Notes under the pieces: model-generated
Told to the model about the DNA's origin: nothing
What the model saw: the letters and a program-made list of their open reading frames with translations, nothing else
Databases searched by the model: none
From: Lithobates sylvaticus
Taxonomy: Eukaryota; Chordata; Amphibia; Anura; Ranidae
Assembly (NCBI GenBank): GCA_028564925.1
Contig: CM053034.1
Location: 154,049,356-154,113,355, forward strand
DNA length: 64,000 nucleotides
Direction: 5' to 3'
Position numbers and translations under genes: made by a program
In this document: piece by piece, positions 58,483 through 64,000 of the stretch
How positions within the stretch are numbered: position 1 is the first letter of the stretch
How the letters are laid out: each line of letters opens with the position of its first letter

Positions 58483-59607
58483 TCACCCCTGAAACGGGAT
58501 TCCACAGAGTTTGTTCTTGGAAGCCGCGTCTCCTGGCCAGGTTTTTAACCATAAAGCCCTTCGGGCTGAGTTAGCCAGGGCTGCAGATCTGGCTGTCATT
58601 TTAATAGACTCAGCTGAAGCATCAGATATATATGCTACTGCAGTTGAGAGGGTAGAGAAAGATTCCAAAATTTCTTGTTTTGGGGAGTCTGCTGCAATAT
58701 GGGCCTTAAGTTGGTTTAACCAGAACTCCATATTTCTGGAAACGACCGTAGTCGCCATAGCAGGTTTTAGGTTTCCCATAATGGATTGCCAAGCTCTTTT
58801 TAGCTGCAAGTCCAACCTCTTGCCCATGGGGTCTTTTAATACTCCCATGTCTTCGAATGCTAGGTCAGTCGATCTTGAGACCTGGGAGAAAGCGGCATCA
58901 AGTTTTGGATTTTTATTCCAGACTTCTGCCGGGTTTTCATCGAAAGGAAAACGCCTTTTTAAGTTTTTAGGGAAAAAAGGCTTCCTTTCTGGCTCTGCCC
59001 ACTCCTTTTTAATAGCCTCAGATATGACTGGGTGCACTGGGAAACTGCGACTCTTAGGTTCGCTGAGTCCTGCGTACATTTTGTCATGCAGGGACAACTC
59101 CTTTTTCTCCTCCTCTAACCCTAAGGTAGTACAAATTGCCTTCAACAGGCCATCCACCTGTTCCAAAGACAATTTAAACTTAGAAGGGAATTCCTCACCT
59201 TCCTCATCCCCCTCAGATTCTTCTCTAGACTGGGTGGGGGAAAGTCCCTCTTGGGTGAGAGATAACTCATTCTCTACCGACGGGATCACAGGTGAGCCTA
59301 GGGAGGATTGTGAGGCAGATGGTTGACTCAGGGATGGGTTCACTAGTGAAGAGCGGAAAGACTGTATAGTCGCATCAAGCTCCTTTTTGACTGATGCGAT
59401 CAGATCGCTGCAAGCGGAGGAAGCTTCTTCTTTCACTAGTGCATCTATGCAGACCTGACATAAGGTCTTCTTCCATCCCTCTGGTAGTTTAGCTTTACAT
59501 GAGGGGCATTTCCTTTTCACTGGATCAGAGCTCTTGGCCTGCCATGAGAAAAAGAAGAAAAAACCCAAACCCGTGAGACAACCCATCCCTATTGAAAGGC
59601 TCACCAC
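58483..59607 (-). CDS. DIRS gag-like part
   Basis: A long minus-strand frame upstream of the reverse transcriptase, with a Cys-containing segment near its start, an acidic Ser/Glu middle and a helical C-terminal half. Position and size fit the first open frame of DIRS elements. Treated as part of a mobile-element fossil, not a host gene. Confidence 0.7.
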   Translation of the reverse strand: MVSLSIGMGCLTGLGFFFFFSWQAKSSDPVKRKCPSCKAKLPEGWKKTLCQVCIDALVKEEASSACSDLIASVKKELDATIQSFRSSLVNPSLSQPSASQSSLGSPVIPSVENELSLTQEGLSPTQSREESEGDEEGEEFPSKFKLSLEQVDGLLKAICTTLGLEEEKKELSLHDKMYAGLSEPKSRSFPVHPVISEAIKKEWAEPERKPFFPKNLKRRFPFDENPAEVWNKNPKLDAAFSQVSRSTDLAFEDMGVLKDPMGKRLDLQLKRAWQSIMGNLKPAMATTVVSRNMEFWLNQLKAHIAADSPKQEILESFSTLSTAVAYISDASAESIKMTARSAALANSARRALWLKTWPGDAASKNKLCGIPFQG

Positions 59608-59664
59608 AGGTGCACAATGAAGGATAAAGCAACTGCTTCATGTGCCCAGACAGGCCCCTGCCAC

Positions 59665-59687
59665 CGGGGGGGGGGGGGGGGGGGGGG
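59665..59687. repeat. Poly-G tract
   Basis: About 21 consecutive G bases on the plus strand within the DIRS 5' region. Its length is likely to be unreliable in the assembly. Confidence 0.9.
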
Positions 59688-60487
59688 AGAGAGAGACCTT
59701 AAGGTAAGGGAGGACAGCAAATACTGTCCCTTACCTGGGCCTTGCTGGTGCTTGTGCCTGTCCCACTCGCTGCTGCCGACTCCATTGATGAGGCGCTTGC
59801 GATAACTCGTGGCTAAAACGCCGGTTCCGGACTCCAATAGCGCCAGTGCGCCGGACCAGAACCAGCTAATAAGCACCAGCCCCGTCCCTCCCTTCTCCTC
59901 CTGCGACTTCCGGCGGAAATGACGCCGCGCGCCTGCTACGTAGGCCCCGCCCCTTCCGGACGCCTCACTTCCGGCGGATGGAGCACAGCATGCCACCCCC
60001 AAGATGGCGGCGGCGTTTTCAAACAGCAGCAAGTGGACCGGCATACATTTCAAAAACAAGCCGGCCATTGCTGCTGTACACCGCCACCCAGGGGCAGAAC
60101 CCACAGCAGTCTAGCTCCAGTGAGCACCATGAAGGAGGAGAAGGAGCCCAGCCATCAGCACCGTAGCATCGCTGTGGAATGGGAGGGACAGCTCCCCTGA
60201 GGTATGAAAAAATGGTGGAGTAGGATCCTAGGCCCTCAGGATAGCACCTAAGAGCCCTGTCTCCCACGAAGTGTTCCCTCCGGAGGAAACACAAAAACTG
60301 ACCATATGTGGGAAGGAGCCTCCTTTTAAAGTTTGGTGGAAGAGGTGTTTCCTGTGGACAAAGGGAGGAGTCACTCTCTCAGGTGCTGTCCTGAAAGACG
60401 ATTAGGGAAAAGATTATATAGTCAGTTACAAACCGATATGTGGATATCTAAAAAAAAATTTTTTTTTAACAAACTAAGAATTTTTTT

Positions 60488-60890
60488 TTGTATTTTACTA
60501 GATCATTGATTTTCATTGGTGCCCTAAAAATCCCTCCCATAGTTTTGCTGTCCATTTCATTCTGGGATGTGGCACCAATAGTGTTTGGCAGTTTAGGAAC
60601 ATCTGATAGATTTGATCAGTTTACTGTACGTTACAGCATTGATGTGAAGCCAGCCTTATTGGCAGTAGAGTTGTTTGCCTTCAAGTGGTTGTACCGGGAT
60701 GATGCCCGCAGCTACAGGCATCACTCTGGTACTGTGTTTTAGAGCTGGCAGTCTGCTCTCTTGTAATGGCAAGCGGAGTGGCTATTACAAGCAGCAGGAG
60801 GGGATGTTTCCTCCTCCCCCCGCCTTCCTCAGCTTGCTCATTATTTACATAGTCTTTCTAGACTTAATTAAGAATAAAATAGAACTATAG
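60488..60890. repeat. Interspersed repeat fragments
   Basis: The first 60 bp match the repeat at 54.0 kb in opposite orientation. The part around 'ttcaagtggttgtaccggga' + 'tgatgcc' resembles a repeat I recall as common in ranids. The open frames here are repeat-derived. Confidence 0.55.
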
Positions 60891-61240
60891 CCAAAACTTT
60901 TTATTTTTATTTTGGATAGAGTACGGGAGGTTTATAACCCCTGTTAGTTATTTTTCCTTTTTGCCATCTGTCCTGTTGGGTTGATTTACCTCCACTTCCT
61001 GTCCCATAGCCAAAACAGGAAGCGAGAGGAAATCCCTGCAAATAAAGGGATTCCCTTGAGGTCCCCCAGGTCACTAGAACTAGCGTCATCATTGGAAGAT
61101 TTCCCCTCTTACACTGTTCTGGGGACAACAAAAAATTTGGGGTTCTCTTTTACTTTCAATGAGAATGATAAACAGGACAAATAGGGTGAATCTCCCTAAC
61201 AGAGGCACAGATAATAGGATCCTAATGAGTTCTAATCCAT
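60890..61240 (-). repeat. Interspersed repeat, copy B of a three-copy family
   Basis: The reverse complement matches 10018-10390: 'gatggattagaactcattag', 'cttcctgttttggctatggg' and 'gtactctatccaaaataaaa'. Non-coding. Confidence 0.8.
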
Positions 61241-61283
61241 CTCTTCTCTGTCCAAAAAAAAAAAAGTTTGCCTTTCCGGTCCT

Positions 61284-61935
61284 TTAACCGCTTAAGGACT
61301 AAAAGGAATTTCCCCCTTGCCCTGCATCGCTTTAACAAATTTTCCCACAAAAAGTTTTCTTTTGGTGGTATTTGATCACCTCTGCGTTTTTTATTTTTTG
61401 CGTTATAAAACAAGAAATGCGACAACTTGGAAAAAAAGCAATATTTTTGCTATAATAAATATCCCCCCCCAAAAAAATAAATAAATTTCTTCCTCAGTTT
61501 AGGCCAAAATATATTTTTCTACATATTTTTTGGAAAAAACCCGGCAATAAGCATATATTTATTTGCGCAAAAGTTATAGCGCCTACAAAATAGGGAAGAG
61601 ATTATTATTATTTTTTTTACTAGTAATGGCGGCGATCTGCTATTTTTAGCGAGACTGTGACATTGCGGCGGACACTTGACAGATTTTTGGGACTATTGAC
61701 ATTTATACAGCGATCAGTGCTATAAAAATGATTACTGTGTAAATGTCACTGGTAGGGAGGGTGTTAACACTAGGGGGCAATCAAGGGGTTAAATGTGTTC
61801 CCTGCTACGTGTTTCCTACTGTATGGGGATGCGACTTACTAGAGGAGGAGCCAGATCACTGTTCCTACTTAGTAGGAACACACAATCTGTTTCTCCTGAC
61901 AGAATGGGGGTGTGCGTTTACACACATCCCCATTC
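61284..61935 (+). repeat. Common ranid 'ccgcttaaggac' repeat
   Basis: It begins 'taaccgcttaaggactaaaa' and carries 'atagcgcctacaaaataggg', 'actagtaatggcggcgatct', 'cagcgatcagtgctataaaa' and 'ggggttaaatgtgtt'. I recall this word series as a very abundant repeat in ranid frogs, which is the main basis for the taxonomic guess. Non-coding. Confidence 0.75.
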
Positions 61936-62200
61936 TGGCTCTTTGTCCTGTGTACCATTATCATTGAAAGTAAAAGAAAATACCAACTTTTGTATTACCA
62001 ACAGTAAAAGAGGGGAATCCTCCAAAGGGGACAGTAGTTCTGATGATCTGGGGGCCCAAGAAATTCCCTTAATTTGTAGGGATTTCCTCACTTCCCGTTT
62101 TGGCTATGGGGACAGGAAGTGAAGGTAAATCTCCACAATGGGACAAAGATGGCAAAAATAAACCTTACATTGGTTATAACCATCCCTTACCCCAAATTTA
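61930..62200 (+). repeat. Interspersed repeat, copy C of a three-copy family
   Basis: It matches 10090-10340 on the same strand ('accattatcattgaaagtaa', 'ggggaatcctccaaagggga', 'ccgttttggctatgggg'). It follows the 61.3 kb repeat almost without a gap. Confidence 0.75.
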
Positions 62201-62759
62201 AAGTGTTTATAAAGGGTTTGTTACCCCATCATTTCATATTCCTAATATCATAGCTCCCAACTGTCCCTGATTTTGAGGGACTGTCCCCGATTTGCAGCAA
62301 TGTCCCTCTGTCCCTCATTTTGGTCTGATCCACATAGTTGTATATTAAAATGCACTTTGCATCTTTCAAAAAGTGTTTCTCAGTGCTATACCTTTCATCC
62401 AAATTCAAAATTGGTGCATTTGTAAATTTTAAAAGCCAATATAAAAGGAATAGTAGTGGTTAAAAAAAAAAAAAAAAAAAAGCTCTTGTGGATTTAATTA
62501 ACCTTTTGTTTTGGTTAATTCTCCTTTAAAAGGGTGTGACAGGGGGCGTGTCCTATGCCTACATACATTTGCTAGTAGATGTCCCTCATTCCCATCTCAA
62601 AATGTTGGGAGGTATGCTAATATGTGCCTGCTGTACCATGTACTTGTATTAAAAAGTATCCTGTTCTCTTTGTATTGCTTCCCTTGTGTGAAATGCCAGT
62701 CCCATTAGAAACAGAACACACTGGTCAGTTCTCTAGCTGTGCTGGGAACTCAGCCAGTG

Positions 62760-63740
62760 TTTCATCAGATTAGGCGACCCGTCAGAATGTGTAACGGAAG
62801 TGACCTTTTCGCACTCGCCCACAGTAAGGATAGAGTGGGAAGGGGCAAGCGGACATCTTGTTACACCCACCGTAGTTTTACATTTTACACTTATTTTTAG
62901 CAGCAAACTGAGGTTATATAGTGAAATACAGGACTTGGAACTCCGTTTGACTGTTTAGATGTCAAATCTTAAAAGCAGCGGTAAGCCTGCTCATCTCATA
63001 GGTTTGCTAATCTGACAGAAGTTGGCTGCTTTTAAAATTCAACAACATCTAAACAGTCAGACGTAGTTCCAAGTACTGTATTTCACTATATAAAAAAACT
63101 CAGTTTAAAATGCTAAACTACGGTGGGTGCAGCAAGATGTCTGCTTGCCCCTGTTTCATCAGATTAGGCGACCTGTCAGAATGTGTAACGAAGTGACGTT
63201 TTGTCGTCGTCATCTTGCTACACCCCACACTCCTCTACAATAAGGATACACTGAGAAGGGGGCAAGCGGACATCTTGTTACACCCACCGGAGTCTTGCAT
63301 TTTCATTTTACACTTATTTTTAACAGTAAAGTGAGTTTATATAGTGAAATGCAGTACTTAGAACTCAGTCTGAATGTTTAGATGTTGAATTCTAAAAGCA
63401 GTGAACTTCTGTCAGATTAGCAAGCCTATGAGATGAGCAGACTTGCCGCTGCTTTTAAAATTCAACATATAAACTCACTGTACAATGCAACAATGTACAA
63501 TGCAAAACTCCGGTGGGTGTAACAAGATGTCCGCTTCCCCCCTTCTCAGTGTATCCTTACTGTGGAGGAGTGTGGGGTGTAACAAGATGGCGGCGACGGA
63601 AAGTCACTTCCGTTACACATTCTGACGGGTCGCAGAATCTGACGAAACACCCCCTTCCCACTCTATCTTTACTGTGGGCAAGTGCAGGGTGACGAAACGT
63701 CACTTCCATTACACATTCTGACGAAACACTGGCTCTCCTC
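62760..63740. repeat. Compound palindrome, about 1 kb
   Basis: The outer edges 'tttcatcagattaggcgacc' + 'cgtcagaatgtgtaacggaagtgacc' and, inverted, 'cacttccgttacacattctg' + 'acgggtcgc' (63604-63635) bracket two inner palindromes (about 62870-63125 and 63280-63530). The inner units have arms of about 110-120 bp around a 46-bp middle, and the middles of the two units run in opposite directions. 'ggcaagcggacatcttgtta' occurs several times in both orientations. Confidence 0.85.
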
Positions 63741-64000
63741 CAATGATCATACTTGTCCTGACACGCCCTCTGCACAGCCATTCACTGGAAAGTTTAGTGT
63801 GCCGTTGCTTTTCCTACCCCCAGCTCTTATGCAGCTGAGAACAGAGGGAATGTAATCACTTATAAAAGAAAAAAAATTGTATTTATAATGTATTTTTTTA
63901 TATATATATACCACACATTTTGCCTTTCATTTCAATTTTAAACTGAATGGGTTGTTTTACAAGGTAATCATTTACAATCAACTCCAGAGGATGATTGAAA

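Larger units (their letters stand above)
55003..60411 (-). mobile_element. DIRS-type tyrosine-recombinase retrotransposon (fossil class), about 5.4 kb
   Basis: Inverted terminal repeats of 102 bp (55043-55144 and 60298-60399) are identical in my reading. Short outer extensions flank them, and their complements sit side by side in an internal complementary region at about 55243-55329; this is the known DIRS architecture. Three coding parts lie on the minus strand: a gag-like frame, a reverse transcriptase/RNase H frame, and a tyrosine-recombinase frame at the 3' end, with the overlapping-frame layout usual for DIRS. The element looks largely whole and, from the identical ends, young. No target duplication is expected for this class. 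It lies on the same strand as lsp1, possibly in an intron. Confidence 0.93.

Noticed and set aside
58511-59326. 271-residue plus-strand frame
   Set aside because: Antisense shadow of the gag-like part of the DIRS element.

Overview
The window looks like nuclear DNA of a true frog (Ranidae or a close relative). It is AT-rich, gene-poor and packed with short inverted-repeat elements. Several repeats, such as the block near 61.28-61.93 kb and the 'gggg..tttactaaa' hairpins, match sequences I recall as very common in ranid assemblies; that assignment is from memory. The conserved host coding sequence fits one vertebrate locus, the fast-muscle troponin T / PRR33 / LSP1 block of human 11p15.5.

Layout: (1) 1-17.41 kb, minus strand: the 5' half of tnnt3 (fast skeletal troponin T). 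I find the start-codon exon and six more small N-terminal exons of 14, 15, 15, 21, about 72 and 21 nt, each with good splice sites. They encode the acidic, alternatively spliced N-terminal tail; the conserved core must lie beyond base 1. The introns hold a roughly 5 kb decayed purine-rich tandem repeat, a foldback element and microsatellites. (2) 17.4-47.2 kb: no convincing host coding exon. It is a mosaic of hairpin elements (MITE-like), two minisatellites, a perfect 82-bp duplication, a head-to-tail pair of about 485-bp elements, and two very large palindromes (32.68-34.99 and 38.93-40.74 kb). (3) 47.29-48.90 kb, plus strand: a single-exon reading frame for a 533-aa proline-rich protein, best explained as prr33. 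(4) 53.10-53.18 kb, minus strand: the last coding exon of lsp1 (leukocyte-specific protein 1), with a possible upstream exon at 53.60-53.65 kb. (5) 55.0-60.4 kb, minus strand: a DIRS-type tyrosine-recombinase retrotransposon with inverted terminal repeats and internal complementary region, which looks largely whole. (6) 60.4-64 kb: common frog repeats and a compound palindrome at 62.76-63.74 kb.

Gene order and orientation (lsp1, then prr33 on the opposite strand, then tnnt3 on the same strand as lsp1) agree with human LSP1-PRR33-TNNT3 as I know it. This supports all three names together. Troponin T anchors the troponin complex to tropomyosin in fast muscle; LSP1 is an F-actin-binding protein; PRR33 has no well-established function. 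I found no tRNA, rRNA, CRISPR or prokaryotic operon structure.
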